DNA of 64,000 nt from JACVRW01 sp963728155 (lineage in GTDB: Bacteria > Actinomycetota > Thermoleophilia > Solirubrobacterales > Thermoleophilaceae): NCBI GenBank assembly GCA_963728155.1, contig CAVSJF010000006.1, positions 310,001 through 374,000 of the forward strand, read 5' to 3'. Positions 27,164 to 38,417 of this stretch are shown piece by piece (positions within the stretch are counted from its first letter, which is position 1; every line of letters begins with the position of its first letter). The notes under the pieces were generated by a model. That model was not told the DNA's origin. It worked only from the letters and a program-made list of their open reading frames with translations, and did not search any database. Both the position numbers and the translations under genes were made by a program.

Positions 27164-28868
27164 CTATCGAGGGCGCACGACGGTCAAGCCGGTCGTTCGC
27201 GGCTTCGAGATGTTGCCCGCCGCGTCGACCGCGCCGATCACCGCCCGGTAGCTACCAGGACTGAGAGCCCGGCGCCCAAAGCGGCCGCTGAAGGCCCGCT
27301 TGTCGGAGCCCGGCACCCCCTTGGCCTTCAGGGTGCCGACGCCCTTGTAGCGCGTGCAGCTCCGATTGCCTCGATTGCGTCGCGTGGGTCGCCGGCAGGC
27401 CCCGCCCACCCTGCGGCCCGGAAGCGCCCGAGAGATGGCGATCCTGACCGCGGCGGCCTCGCCGAGGCGCCACCGGAACTCGGTGCCGGCCTTCAACGCG
27501 GCCGCTCTGGGCTTGCGCTTCACGACGGCGAAGCGCTTGGGCACGGCGCGGAAGCGGCTGATCAATGCGGGTGTGACGTCGGCCCCACCGGCGCCCGGTC
27601 CTCCAGCGCCCGGCACGGAGCTCAGGCTGCTCGGGTCCGGTCCGCACGCGCGCGGCGGCACCTGGTACTCACACGCCCCGATGTCGCGGCGCGCCGTTCC
27701 GTCGCCGTTTCCGTCGACGATGAGCGGGGCGCCGGTGAAGTCCAGGCCTGCCGCGGTGGCCGGATCGCCCCGGTCGATCAGCGGCGAGGCCGCGCTCAGG
27801 GCGAGACTGCCCGGCGCGAACAGCGGGTCGACGTTGAGGTTTTCGGGCCCTGGGGTGAAGGTCTCCGAGCCGGGCCCGTCGATCGCGCCCGCGGTCGCCG
27901 GGTCGTAGTTCGAGTAGGACGCAGTCGCGCTGGCTATGCCGGTTGGGACGCCCGTGGTGACGGCAATGCTGCGCGGGACGTTCCGCAGGGTCGAGTTCCT
28001 GAGGGTCAGGCTCGCAGATAGCCCGCCGCTGACGCTGGACGAGAGAGCGCCGGTCGTCGGCGAGCTGGTGAAGCCGTCACCGATGATCGTCACGCCGTCG
28101 ACCGTCAGCTCCGCGGGGAAGGCGGGCGGCTCCCAGGCCATTGCCGCCGGCGCCGCCCAGGATCGGCCGCAGGATGCTGCTGCGCACGACCGCCCCAGGA
28201 CGGTAGGACAGAACGGCCGCGTACTCGACGTGCTGTACACCCGCTCGATTGAAGAGTTCAGCCCCCGAGCGCGCACGCCCGTGCGCGCCGAGATCGTCGA
28301 GTCGGTCACCACAGCCCCGGCTCCGAGGATCTCCACACCGATCGTGTCGATCGCCTGGCTCATCGTCACCGTCGCGCCGCTCAGCGACCCGCCGGCGTCG
28401 ATGTCGATCCCGCGATGCGCCACCGTGTTCGTCGGGTCGGACACCACGGCCACGTTGCTCGCCGGGCTGCCGGTCTCGAGTCCGACCGGGGTGGGGCTCG
28501 GCGGCAGGCCCGCGGGCATCGCCATCGTGAGATCGCGGATCAGCGACCCTGGCCCGCCCTGGAGGTTCATCACCCTGACCGCCCCGCTTGGCGCGGTCGA
28601 GCCTCGTGCTCGCCACACCGGCTCCGATGATCTCCACAGGGGAGGTATTGGCGTTGTAGACGAAGCCGGAGGGGCCTGACGTATAGGTACCGCCACCCAG
28701 GAAAATCCGGTCGGCGTCGGGTGCGTCGTCGGCCAGGCCGAGCGCCTGCTGCAGGCTGGCGGCGGTCGTCCCGCCGCAGCTGATGTTCACGCAGTAGTCG
28801 GTGGCCTGGGCTACGGCCGGGAGAACAGCGAACAGTGTGAGCGCCAAGAGGGCGGTCTTCCTAACCAT
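27164..28868 (-). CDS. Secreted beta-helix repeat protein (several frameshifts)
   Basis: The N-terminus is a signal peptide (MVRKTALLALTLFAVLPAVA) followed by DYCVNISCGGTTAASLQQAL. The middle has parallel beta-helix features (VMNLQGGPGSLIRDLTM; GVEILGAGAVVTDSTIS; LTVDGVTIIGDG; LTLRNSTLRNV). The end reads VDGNGDGTARRDIGACEYQ, the choice-of-anchor Q-like closing motif, then an Ig-like Pro/Arg-rich tail. Frame changes fall near 28,590, 28,225 and 28,140. Such proteins are cell-surface or secreted, often polysaccharide-binding. TAGCGT lies 6 bases before the ATG. The gene may be a decayed pseudogene or an assembly victim. Confidence 0.7.
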
Positions 28869-28940
28869 CCGGCCACGCTATGTCGGGTCAGCCCGACGCG
28901 GAGGGGGAATTTCGGCCCAACCTCAGGTAACGATCCGCAC

Positions 28941-29658
28941 TCAGGCGACCCTTCGCAAGCGCACGTGCGCGTGGAATTCGAGCGTCTCGGCGATGGCGCG
29001 ATCGGCCTGACCCAGCGCCAGGGCCGGCGCGTCCGGCACGTCCGCGAGTGGCCGGGCGAGAGCCGCGACCAGGTAGCGATGTGCCTCCTCGCCGAGCGGG
29101 AAGGAGCCCGCCTCGCAGCCGGCGCACACCACACCTCCCGCGCTGGGCGAGAAGCCGCCCAAGGTCCTCGGCCTCCCCGCAGGAGGCACACGAGGCCAGC
29201 TCGGGCGCGAAGCCCGCGGCCAGCAGCAGCTTGAGGCGAAAGGCCAGCGCCTGCGCGCGCCCGGCCGCGGCGGGGCTCGCGTCGAGCAGCGCGAGCTCGT
29301 GGCAGAGCAGGTTGTACGCGGGAGGGTTGGGCTCGGCCGAGTCGAGCAGGCGCAGCACGGCCTCGCATGCCTGTGTGGCGCGCTCGAGCGAGCCGCGGCG
29401 CTCGCGCAGGGCCGCGTAGGCCTGCACGGTGTCGGCCTGGCTGATCGTGCCCAGCTCGCCGCGGCCCTGGTGCAGCACGAGCCGCACCCGGCTGAGCGGC
29501 TCGAGGCGGCCGCCGAGGCGCGACTTGACCCGCCGCACTCCCTTGGCCACCGCTCCGACCCGTCCCCGATCGGCCGTGTAGAGGTGCAGAACGCGATCCG
29601 CCTCGCCGTAGCGGATGGAGCGCAGCACGATGGCTTCGGTCTTGAAGGTTCCGGGCAC
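28941..29658 (-). CDS. recO: DNA repair protein RecO (frameshifted)
   Basis: RecO binds ssDNA and loads RecA with RecR in gap repair. The N-terminal OB fold is clear (FKTEAIVLRSIRYGEADRVL, LHLYTADRGRVGAVAKGVRR, KSRLGGRLEPLS). The C-terminal part has a four-Cys zinc site, CASCGEAEDL and CAGC, and a helical bundle. One extra base near 29155-29165 shifts the frame. The second frame supplies FSPSAGGVVCAGCEAGSFPL to the stop at 28941. The joined product is about 239 residues, normal for RecO. The gene diverges from glutaredoxin by 19 bp. Confidence 0.88.
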
Positions 29659-29677
29659 TACCTACACTCTGAAAGGG

Positions 29678-29941
29678 ATGGCGGACGCGAACGGAGTGGT
29701 TCTGTACACGACCGAGCCCTGCGGTTTTTGCCGCCAGGCCAAGGCGCTGCTGCAGGCCCGCGGGTACAGCTACGAGGAGGTCAATCTCGCCAAGGATCCG
29801 GACGGGCGCGCCGATCTCGTGTCCCTCACCGGCCAGATGACCTTTCCCCAGCTCTTGGTGGGCCAGCGGTCGATCGGAGGCTTTCGCGAGCTGCTCGAGG
29901 CCGACCGGGCGGGCACGCTCGAAGACCTGCTGGCCGCCTAG
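29678..29941 (+). CDS. Glutaredoxin-like protein
   Basis: This 87-residue protein has a thioredoxin fold with a CGFC active site (residues 15-18), the TFPQLLVGQ cis-Pro motif (about 55-63) and GGFRELLEAD after it, typical of class I glutaredoxins and mycoredoxin-like proteins. It reduces disulfides or mixed disulfides in the cytoplasm. The ATG at 29678 has GAAAGGG just before it. A TACACT hexamer is 9 bases upstream. The 3' end overlaps the converging mutM stop by 4 bp. Confidence 0.9.
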   Translation: MADANGVVLYTTEPCGFCRQAKALLQARGYSYEEVNLAKDPDGRADLVSLTGQMTFPQLLVGQRSIGGFRELLEADRAGTLEDLLAA

Positions 29942-30780
29942 GCGCGCCGGCGCGGCCGGCGCTGACAGCGCGGGCACACGTAGGTGCCGCGGCCGGCGGC
30001 ACGCAGCTTCTCGATCGGGGTGCCGCAGCGCGGACACGGCTCGTCCGCGCGCAGGTGCACGAGAAAGCGGTCCTGGAAGCTCCCGCGGGCGCCGTCGACG
30101 TGGCGGTAGTCGTCGATCGACGCGCCCTTGGAGTCGATCCCCAGGGCGAGCGACTCCACCACCCCCTCGCGCAGCGCCTCGAGCTGGGGGCGCCTGAGCG
30201 ACCCGACCGGCCGCAGCGGATGGATGCGGGCCCGGAAAAGCGCCTCGTCGGCGTAGATGTTGCCCACGCCGGCGATCCGCTCCTGGTTGAGCAGGAACGC
30301 CTTGACGGGCTGCTTTCTGCCCCGCGCCATGGCGCGCAGGGCGTCGGCGGTGAATTCCGGGTCGAGCGGCTCGACCCCGAGCCGAGAGGCGAAGAACTCG
30401 GCCACGGCGCCGGAGCCCAGCAGGACGTCGCCGGTGCCGAAGCGGCGCACGTCCACGAAGAGCAGGCGCCGGCCGTCGTCGAGGTCCGCCCGCACGCGCA
30501 GGTGGCCCGGCTCGGGCGCGTCGCGCTCGTCGAGGAGCAGGTTGCCGGTCATGCGCAGGTGCATCACGAGGTGGACGTCATCCTCGAGCGAGAGCACCAG
30601 GTACTTCCCGCGGCGCCACACCCGCTCGATCCCGCGCCCGCGCAACGCGTCCTCGACCGCCTCGGGTGGCGCCGGGGCGGACCAGCGCGGGTCGCGCACC
30701 TCGATCGCCTCGATGCGCCGCCCCTCAAGGGCCGGCGCCAGCTGGCGGCGGATCGTCTCGACCTCGGGAAGCTCGGGCAT
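29938..30780 (-). CDS. mutM: Formamidopyrimidine-DNA glycosylase
   Basis: This 280-residue protein is a base excision repair enzyme removing 8-oxoguanine and Fapy lesions. The N-terminus MPELPEVETIRR contains the catalytic Pro2 and Glu3. LRMTGNLLL and the helix-two-turn-helix region with NIYADEALFRARIHP follow. A C-terminal zinc finger CPRCGTPIEK...CPRC is complete. Length is normal. It lies just after xerD on the minus strand and 14 bp separates them, so both could be one transcript. Confidence 0.95.
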   Translation of the reverse strand: MPELPEVETIRRQLAPALEGRRIEAIEVRDPRWSAPAPPEAVEDALRGRGIERVWRRGKYLVLSLEDDVHLVMHLRMTGNLLLDERDAPEPGHLRVRADLDDGRRLLFVDVRRFGTGDVLLGSGAVAEFFASRLGVEPLDPEFTADALRAMARGRKQPVKAFLLNQERIAGVGNIYADEALFRARIHPLRPVGSLRRPQLEALREGVVESLALGIDSKGASIDDYRHVDGARGSFQDRFLVHLRADEPCPRCGTPIEKLRAAGRGTYVCPRCQRRPRRRA

Positions 30781-30794
30781 CGGCCCGTCAGGTT

Positions 30795-31748
30795 CTAGCG
30801 CACGACGGCGCGCGGGTGGGCCCGGAAGTAGACGTCCTTGAGCCGCTCGCTCGACAGGTGGGTGTAGAGCTGCGTGGTCGAGACGTCCGCGTGGCCGAGC
30901 ATCTCCTGCACGGAGCGCAGGTCGCAGCCGCCGGCGAGGAGGTGGGTGGCGAAGGTGTGGCGCAGGGTATGCGGACTCATCCGGTCGGCCAGGCCGGCCG
31001 TGGTGGCGTGCCGGCGCACGATCTTGTAGAGGCCCTGACGGGTGAGCCTCCCGCCGCGGAAGTTCACGAACAGCGTGTTCTCCGGCCGGTCCTTGACGAG
31101 GGCCGGGCGCCCGCGATCGAGGTAGGCGGCCACCGCCCGGGCCGCTGCCTGGCCGATGGGCACCAGGCGTTCCTTGGAGCCCTTGCCTCGCGCGCGCAGG
31201 ACCCGCTCATCGGTGTCGACGTCCTCGAGCTCCAGGCCGATCGCCTCGGAGGCGCGCAACCCGCACGCGTACATCAGCTCGAGCAGCGCGCGATCACGCA
31301 GCGCGAAGGGATCGGTCCCGCGGGGCTGGGACAGAAGGCGCTCGACCTCCCCCCGCGCGAGCACGTGAGGGAGCTTTCGATTCTTGCGCGGCGCGCTCAG
31401 CGTGGCCGTGGGATCGGAATCGCGCAGCCCCTCGCGGCGCAGGTGGCGGTAGAAGGAGCGCAGGCAGGCCGACTTGCGATGGACCGTCGCGGGCGAGGCG
31501 GGCCGGTAGCCGTTGTGGCCGGTGGCGAGGCGCGTGAGAAAGTCGGACACGTCGCTCGCGCCCGCGTCGAGCGCGGAGATGTCACGCTCGGCCAGGAAGC
31601 GCCCGTACTGCAACAGGTCGGAGCGGTAGGCCTCGAGGGTGTTGCGCGAGAGCCCGCGCTCGAACTCGAGGTAGGCGAGGAAGTCGAGCAGCAGACGCTC
31701 GAAGCGCTTGCTGTCCATGGGGTGCTCGACGGTGGCCACGCATCCCAT
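30795..31748 (-). CDS. xerD: Site-specific tyrosine recombinase XerD
   Basis: This 317-residue protein resolves chromosome dimers at dif with XerC. It has the N-terminal SAM-like core-binding domain (LLLDFLAYLEFERGLSRNTL) and the full catalytic set: Arg in CGLRASEAIGLE, Lys in GKGSKERLVP, His-x-x-Arg in PHTLRHTFATHL, His in LGHADVSTT and the nucleophile Tyr in QLYTHLSSERL. Placement next to a Nudix gene and near pyrG and recN matches the conserved actinobacterial order, so it is the chromosomal XerD rather than a mobile integrase. A GAAGG ribosome site precedes the ATG. Confidence 0.94.
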   Translation of the reverse strand: MGCVATVEHPMDSKRFERLLLDFLAYLEFERGLSRNTLEAYRSDLLQYGRFLAERDISALDAGASDVSDFLTRLATGHNGYRPASPATVHRKSACLRSFYRHLRREGLRDSDPTATLSAPRKNRKLPHVLARGEVERLLSQPRGTDPFALRDRALLELMYACGLRASEAIGLELEDVDTDERVLRARGKGSKERLVPIGQAAARAVAAYLDRGRPALVKDRPENTLFVNFRGGRLTRQGLYKIVRRHATTAGLADRMSPHTLRHTFATHLLAGGCDLRSVQEMLGHADVSTTQLYTHLSSERLKDVYFRAHPRAVVR

Positions 31749-31793
31749 CCTTCGTCCGGGCCCTCGCCATCCCTTGATGCTGCAACGAAGACG

Positions 31794-32318
31794 TCAGCGC
31801 GAGTAGGCGCGAAACCAGAGCAGACCAATCAGCGTCTTCGAATCGCGGCACTCCTGAATCACCCGGTCGAGGTCGCTTAGCGGGACCTCGACGATCTCGA
31901 TGCGCTCGTCCTCCACCGCCTCGGCGCTCTGGTCGAACAGGTCGGTGGCCAGATACAGGTGGCATTCCTCGTCGGCGAAGCCGGGCGAGGTGTAGAAGCT
32001 CGTGAGCTTGTGCCAGGTCCGGGCGCCCTTGCCGATCTCCTCGGCGAGCTCGCGCTTGGCGGTGTCGAGCGGCTCCTCATCCTCCTCGTCGAGCTTTCCC
32101 GCCGGCAGCTCGAGCAGGCCCTGGTCGTTCACCGCCTCGCGCGGCTGGCGCACCAGGAACAGCGTCTCACCGTCGTGGGCGACGATCCCCACGGCCCCGG
32201 GGTGAGCCACGATCTCGCGCTCGGACTCTCCGCCGTCCTCGTACCGAAAGCGATCCACGCGAACGGTCGCGATCCGGCCCTGCCAGATCTGCTCGGAGTC
32301 GATGCGTTCGAACTTCAT
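31794..32318 (-). CDS. Nudix hydrolase (ADP-ribose pyrophosphatase-like)
   Basis: This 174-residue protein has a complete Nudix box, GKLDEEDEEPLDTAKRELAE followed by EIG, near residues 72-95. A beta-rich N-terminal half (GRIATVRVDRFRYEDGGESE) is like that of ADP-ribose pyrophosphatases of the NudF type. It would hydrolyse ADP-ribose or a similar nucleotide diphosphate sugar. The ATG overlaps the stop of the M20 peptidase gene (ATGA). A Nudix gene between pyrG and xerD is usual in Actinobacteria (Rv1700 position). Confidence 0.9.
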   Translation of the reverse strand: MKFERIDSEQIWQGRIATVRVDRFRYEDGGESEREIVAHPGAVGIVAHDGETLFLVRQPREAVNDQGLLELPAGKLDEEDEEPLDTAKRELAEEIGKGARTWHKLTSFYTSPGFADEECHLYLATDLFDQSAEAVEDERIEIVEVPLSDLDRVIQECRDSKTLIGLLWFRAYSR

Positions 32319-33451
32319 CGCGGCGCCGCCGCATCCACCAGGGCGAGGGTCACGTCGAGCATCGTCTCGAGGGCGTCGACGGTCACCGACTCTTCGGGCT
32401 CGTGGTTTCGCTGCGTGCCGTTGGCCAGGTTCACCATCGGCAGGCCGGTGGCGATCAGCGCGTTGGCGTCGCTGCCCCCGCCGGTGTTGATGTACAGCGG
32501 TTCGATGCCACAGCTTTCGAGTGCGCGGGCGGCGATTTCCACCACCGGAGCGGTGCGCTGGAGGCGGTAGCCGCGAAACAGGCGCTCGACGGTGGTTTCG
32601 ACGTCGCACGAGGCGTCGCTGGCCGCCTCGGTGGCCGCGTCGACCATCGCGCTGACCACCTCGCCGGCGCGGCTGTCGTCGAGGCTGCGCGTCTCCAGCA
32701 CCACCAGGCAGCGCTCGGCGACCACGTTGGCAGCGCTTCCGCCCGCGATCTCGCCCACGTTCGCGGTGGTCACGTCGTCGAGGCGGCCGAGATCCATGGC
32801 CGCGACCGCGCGCGCCGCGGCGGCGATCGCGTTGCGCCCCGCCTCGGGGCGAACGCCGGCGTGGGCGGCCTGGCCGCGAAAGTCGAGCTCGAGGCGGTAG
32901 TAGGTCGGGGAGGCCAGCACCAGCTCGCCCACCGGCGACGCGTGATCGAACACGTAACCGAAGTCCGCACTGAGGCGGCCGCGGTCCACCGCCTTGGCGC
33001 CGGCGAGCGCCAGCTCCTCGCAGGTTGTGAAGAGCATCTCCACGCCCACGGGCGAGCCCCCGGGCGCGAGGCGGCGCGCCGCGCCGAGCACCGTGGCCAC
33101 CGCCGCCTTGTTGTCGGCGCCCAGGATCGCCTCATGACGATTGGAGAGCACCCCGTTCTCCTGAGACACCTCGACGGGGGCGCTCAGGGGCACGGTGTCC
33201 AGATGCGCGCACAGCAGTATCGTCGGGCTTTCCGGGGGGCCGGGGATCCGAGCCAGCAGGTTGCCGGCCTCGGATCCGGTGTCCGCGCGGCTGTCGTCCT
33301 CCTCGACCTCCAACCCGAGCGCTTCGAGCTCGGCGCGCACGGCGTCCGCGACCCGGCGCTCGTGCCGGGAGGGGCTCTCGATCTCACACAGCCGCACGAA
33401 GTCGTCGACCAGCCGCGCGCGCTCGGCCGTGGAGGCCTGCGAGAGGGTCAC
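32315..33451 (-). CDS. M20-family (PepT-like) metallopeptidase
   Basis: This 378-residue protein has metal-site motifs CAHLDTVP (first His and Asp), GADNKAAVA (bridging Asp), TTCEELALAG (Glu pair) and FDHASPVG, plus a dimerisation domain (RGQAAHAGVRPEAGRNA). This set resembles PepT-like tripeptidases and related M20 aminoacylases. I took the GTG start at 33451 because it overlaps the upstream stop (GTGA) and precedes the conserved helical N-terminus (STAERARLVDDFVRLCEIES). The gene is coupled on both sides, to a beta-propeller protein and to the Nudix hydrolase. Confidence 0.9.
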   Translation of the reverse strand: MTLSQASTAERARLVDDFVRLCEIESPSRHERRVADAVRAELEALGLEVEEDDSRADTGSEAGNLLARIPGPPESPTILLCAHLDTVPLSAPVEVSQENGVLSNRHEAILGADNKAAVATVLGAARRLAPGGSPVGVEMLFTTCEELALAGAKAVDRGRLSADFGYVFDHASPVGELVLASPTYYRLELDFRGQAAHAGVRPEAGRNAIAAAARAVAAMDLGRLDDVTTANVGEIAGGSAANVVAERCLVVLETRSLDDSRAGEVVSAMVDAATEAASDASCDVETTVERLFRGYRLQRTAPVVEIAARALESCGIEPLYINTGGGSDANALIATGLPMVNLANGTQRNHEPEESVTVDALETMLDVTLALVDAAAPR

Positions 33452-34401
33452 TTCGACCAGCTCGGCTGTCTCGCCCGCCGCAACAGCCGGCGGGGCGGCC
33501 CGCCGCTCGTGCGCACGGTCCAGACCGCGCCGCCGCGCTCGAAGGCCACCGCCGCGCCGTTGGGCGCGAACGAGGGATAGAGGTCGCGCGGGCCGGCCGT
33601 GAGGTCGCGCACGAGCGCCGCGCTCGCGGTGTCGAACAGGGCGATCGTGCCGGGCCGCTCGATCGAGTCGTCGAGACCGGACTGTTCGTATGCGTAGGCC
33701 GTCGCCACCAGCCTGCGGCCGCTGGCGGCCAGCGCCGGGTGGCGCAGATGCCGGCCGCCCGGGTCGACCGCCAGCTGACGCGAGCCCGCGCCGCAGGTGC
33801 CATTGGTCGCGCTCTGGGGCGAGGGCACGCACAGGCCGGCGTCGACCGACTCGGCGTCGAAGGCGGGGCCGAGGCCCTCGCGAACGATCTCCCCGTCGCT
33901 CGCCCAGCCCACGAACGGGCGTCCGCCGTTCGAGGCCTCCTGCTGCGCGTCCGAGCCGTCCACCCGGGCGGAGTAGCGGCGGAAGTCAAAGCCCCCGAAC
34001 ACGACGTTGGCGCGGATCTCGACCCACGCCACACGCTTGCCGCCGGGCGACAGCGCGACGTCGAACTGCGTCGCGTCGCGCGGACCGTCGCGAAAGGCCT
34101 CGATCCGGGTACGGCGGCCGAGCCCGGCGATACGGCCGCGCCGGCGCTTGACCTTGGCGGTGAAGACGCGCCCGGGGTCACCGATCTTGAAGGCGATGCG
34201 ACTGCCGGGGCGCGAGAGGCTCGGCCGGCTGTAGCCGCCGCGAGCCGCGCCGTCTTCGGTGAGCTTGAGCCGGCTCGCGCCGTTATCGCTCGCGGAACAA
34301 AGGTCCTTGCCGCACACGAACACCAGATTGGAGGCCGAGGCCTCGGCCCCTGCGCCCACCGACACGAGCAGAGCCGCGATCAGGGCTGAGGCGAGGCGCA
34401 C
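33448..34401 (-). CDS. Secreted TolB/PD40-like beta-propeller protein
   Basis: This 317-residue protein has an N-terminal signal peptide (RLASALIAALLVSVGAGAEA) and degenerate propeller repeats, for example RPSLSRPGSRIAFKI, FDVALSPGGKRVAWVEI and PSFAPNGAAVAFERG. Two Cys near the start (FVCGKDLCSAS) and two in the middle may form disulfides. It is non-enzymatic by sequence and probably lies outside the membrane. TACGCT lies exactly 6 bases before the GTG start at 34401, marking a leaderless promoter for the operon with the M20 peptidase and Nudix genes. Confidence 0.8.
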   Translation of the reverse strand: MRLASALIAALLVSVGAGAEASASNLVFVCGKDLCSASDNGASRLKLTEDGAARGGYSRPSLSRPGSRIAFKIGDPGRVFTAKVKRRRGRIAGLGRRTRIEAFRDGPRDATQFDVALSPGGKRVAWVEIRANVVFGGFDFRRYSARVDGSDAQQEASNGGRPFVGWASDGEIVREGLGPAFDAESVDAGLCVPSPQSATNGTCGAGSRQLAVDPGGRHLRHPALAASGRRLVATAYAYEQSGLDDSIERPGTIALFDTASAALVRDLTAGPRDLYPSFAPNGAAVAFERGGAVWTVRTSGGPPRRLLRRARQPSWSK

Positions 34402-34480
34402 CGAGCGAGCGTAACGAAGGTGCCAAAATACCCAATCCCGGTAGGACTTATGAATATCGACTTCGAGAGGACGGACGACG

Positions 34481-34972
34481 ATGTCCCAGACCGATGAGCT
34501 GTTGAAGAACGCCGAGCGCTTCGCCGAGAGCTTCGACAAGGGCGACCTGGCCATACCCCCCGCCCGCAAGGTGGCGATCGTGGCCTGCATGGACGCGCGC
34601 CTGAGCCCCTTCGCCCTGCTCGGCCTCGAGGTGGGCGACGCCCACGTGATCCGCAACGCGGGCGGCGTGATCACCGAGGACGAGATCCGCTCGCTGGCCA
34701 TCTCCCAGCGTCTGCTCGGAACCGAGGAGATCATCCTCCTCCATCACACCGACTGCGGGATGCTCACCTTCACCGACGACGAGTTCCGCGAGCAGATCCG
34801 CGAGGAAACCGGGATCAAGCCCGCCTGGCCCGCCGAGTCGTTCGCCGATCTTGACGATGACCTGCGCCAGTCGCTGGCCCGCATAAAGACGAGCCCCTTC
34901 ATCCCCAACAAGGACAGCGTGCGCGGCTTCGTCTACGACGTGAAGACGGGCGACCTGCGCGAGGTGGAGTAG
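34481..34972 (+). CDS. Beta-carbonic anhydrase
   Basis: This 163-residue protein has the beta-class zinc ligands CMDAR (Cys about 37, with Asp/Arg dyad) and HHTDCG (His and Cys about 88-91), plus VIRNAGG. It interconverts CO2 and bicarbonate in the cytoplasm, supplying carboxylases. The short form without an N-terminal helical extension is common in Actinobacteria. The ATG has GAGAGGACGG upstream. An AT-rich stretch (TATGAATAT) about 30 bases upstream may be its -10. It converges on pyrG. Confidence 0.93.
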   Translation: MSQTDELLKNAERFAESFDKGDLAIPPARKVAIVACMDARLSPFALLGLEVGDAHVIRNAGGVITEDEIRSLAISQRLLGTEEIILLHHTDCGMLTFTDDEFREQIREETGIKPAWPAESFADLDDDLRQSLARIKTSPFIPNKDSVRGFVYDVKTGDLREVE

Positions 34973-34975
34973 GGC

Positions 34976-36643
<1,668 letters not shown>

Positions 36644-36691
36644 AGGCGACTCTGGGAAACCGAGTCTACTCGGACGGTCGGCAGACTCCGC

Positions 36692-38368
36692 TCACGCCGC
36701 GGCCAGCAGCTCTTCCGCATGCCGGCGAGCGGCCCCGTCGGAGGACTCCGCCCCCAGCATCCGCACGAGCTCCTCCACCACACCGTCGCCGTCGAGCTGG
36801 TCGACCGTGGTGAGCGACGTGGCGTCGGCACTCGACTTCTCGATGCGGAAGTGGCTCGAGGCCAGGGCCGCGACCTGCGCGAGATGGGTGATGCAGAGGA
36901 CCTGCCGGTCCTCGCCCAGGGCGCGCAGGCGCTCGCCCACCGCGCGAGCGGTCTGGCCCCCCACCCCGGCATCGACCTCGTCGAACACCAGCGTGCGCGA
37001 CTCGCCCGCCCCGGCCACCGTCATCAGCGCGAGCATCACTCGCGACAGCTCGCCGCCCGAAGCGGCGTCGCGGATGGGCGCCGCGGCAACGCCCGGGTTG
37101 GGCGCGAGCATGAGCTCGACCCGCTCGGCGCCGGTGGGACCGATGTCCTCGCGGGGCTCGAGGCGGACCTCGAACGAGGCGCCCTCCATCGCCAGCGCGG
37201 CGAGCTCGGAGCGGACCCGCGCGGCGAGCTCGGGCGCCGCCTCCGCCCGCGCGGCGCTGAGCTTGGCGGCCAGGTCGCGGCGTTCGCCCCGGGCGGCCTC
37301 GAGCTGGGCCTGCGCCCGCTCGGTGGCCACGTCGGCCTCCTGAAGCTCGTCGCGCTGCGTGCGGCAGCGCTCGGCGTGGGCGAGCACCGCGGCGACGCTG
37401 CCGCCGTGCTTTCGCTCCAGGCGGTCGTAGGCCTCCAGGCGCTCCTCGACCTCCTGCAGGCGCCCGGGCTCGGACTCGAGGCCTTCCGAGTAGCGGCGCA
37501 GCTCGGCCCCGACGTCCTCGGCCTCGATGCGCAGCCCGGCCAGGCGGCCCACCAGCTCGTCGAGCTCGGGATCGACGCCCGCCACGCCGGCCGCGAGCTG
37601 CTCGGCGGCCGCGAACATCTCGGCCGCGCCCCCCTCCCCGGCCTCGGGAGCCAGCGCCTCGGCCCCGCCGCCGGCGGCGGCGAGCAGGCCGTCGACACGG
37701 CGCAGGCGCTCGCGCTCGCCGAGAAGCGCCGCCTTCTCGTCCTCGCTGGGGTCGAGAGCATCGATCTCGTCGATCTCGAAGGCCAGCAGGTCGAGGTCGC
37801 GGTCGCGGCTGCCGGCGCGCTCGCGCAGGTCGGTCAGCCGGCCCTCGAGCTCGCGCGTGCGGGCGTGCGCCGCCGAGAGCTCGTCGCGCAGGGCCAGAAC
37901 GTCGCGCCCGCAGAAGCCGTCGAGCAGCTCGAGCTGCGCCGAGGCGAGCGTGAGGCGCCGATGCTCGTGCTGGCCGAAGAAGGCCACGAGGCGGCCGCCG
38001 AGCGCGGCCAGATCGGCCGCCGCGGCCGAACGCCCGCCGACGAGCGCGCGGGTGCGCCCGTTCTCCCCCACCCTCCGGGCGAGGGTCAGCTCGTCGCGGT
38101 CCTCCCCGACGAGGTCGGCCAGGTGGGCCAGCTCGGGCTCCTCCAGCAGGCCCGGGGGCAGCTCGAAGACGCCCTCGACGTAGGCCTCGTGGGCGCCCGG
38201 CCGGACGATTCCGGCCCTGGGCTTGCCGCCCAGCAGGAGGTCGAGCGCGTGCGCGAGCACGGTCTTGCCGGCGCCCGTCTCGCCGGTGATCGCCGTGAGC
38301 CCCTCGCGGGGGCGAAGCTCGGCCCGCTCGATAAGGAGCAGGTTCTCGATGCGCAACTCGACGAGCAC
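36692..38368 (-). CDS. recN: DNA repair protein RecN
   Basis: This 558-residue SMC-like protein acts in double-strand break repair. It has Walker A AITGETGAGKTVLAHALDLL at the N-terminus, a long coiled-coil middle rich in Glu/Arg/Ala (about residues 150-360), the signature ASGGELSRVMLAL and Walker B TLVFDEVDAGVGG. The N-terminal LRIENLLLIERAEL is typical. It follows nadK and tlyA, the usual order, and a TACACC hexamer lies 6 bases before its GTG. Confidence 0.95.
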   Translation of the reverse strand: MLVELRIENLLLIERAELRPREGLTAITGETGAGKTVLAHALDLLLGGKPRAGIVRPGAHEAYVEGVFELPPGLLEEPELAHLADLVGEDRDELTLARRVGENGRTRALVGGRSAAAADLAALGGRLVAFFGQHEHRRLTLASAQLELLDGFCGRDVLALRDELSAAHARTRELEGRLTDLRERAGSRDRDLDLLAFEIDEIDALDPSEDEKAALLGERERLRRVDGLLAAAGGGAEALAPEAGEGGAAEMFAAAEQLAAGVAGVDPELDELVGRLAGLRIEAEDVGAELRRYSEGLESEPGRLQEVEERLEAYDRLERKHGGSVAAVLAHAERCRTQRDELQEADVATERAQAQLEAARGERRDLAAKLSAARAEAAPELAARVRSELAALAMEGASFEVRLEPREDIGPTGAERVELMLAPNPGVAAAPIRDAASGGELSRVMLALMTVAGAGESRTLVFDEVDAGVGGQTARAVGERLRALGEDRQVLCITHLAQVAALASSHFRIEKSSADATSLTTVDQLDGDGVVEELVRMLGAESSDGAARRHAEELLAAA

Positions 38369-38417
38369 CGGTCAGGTGTACCAGCGCGGCCCGACGGAGC
38401 GGCCGAGAATTGACGCT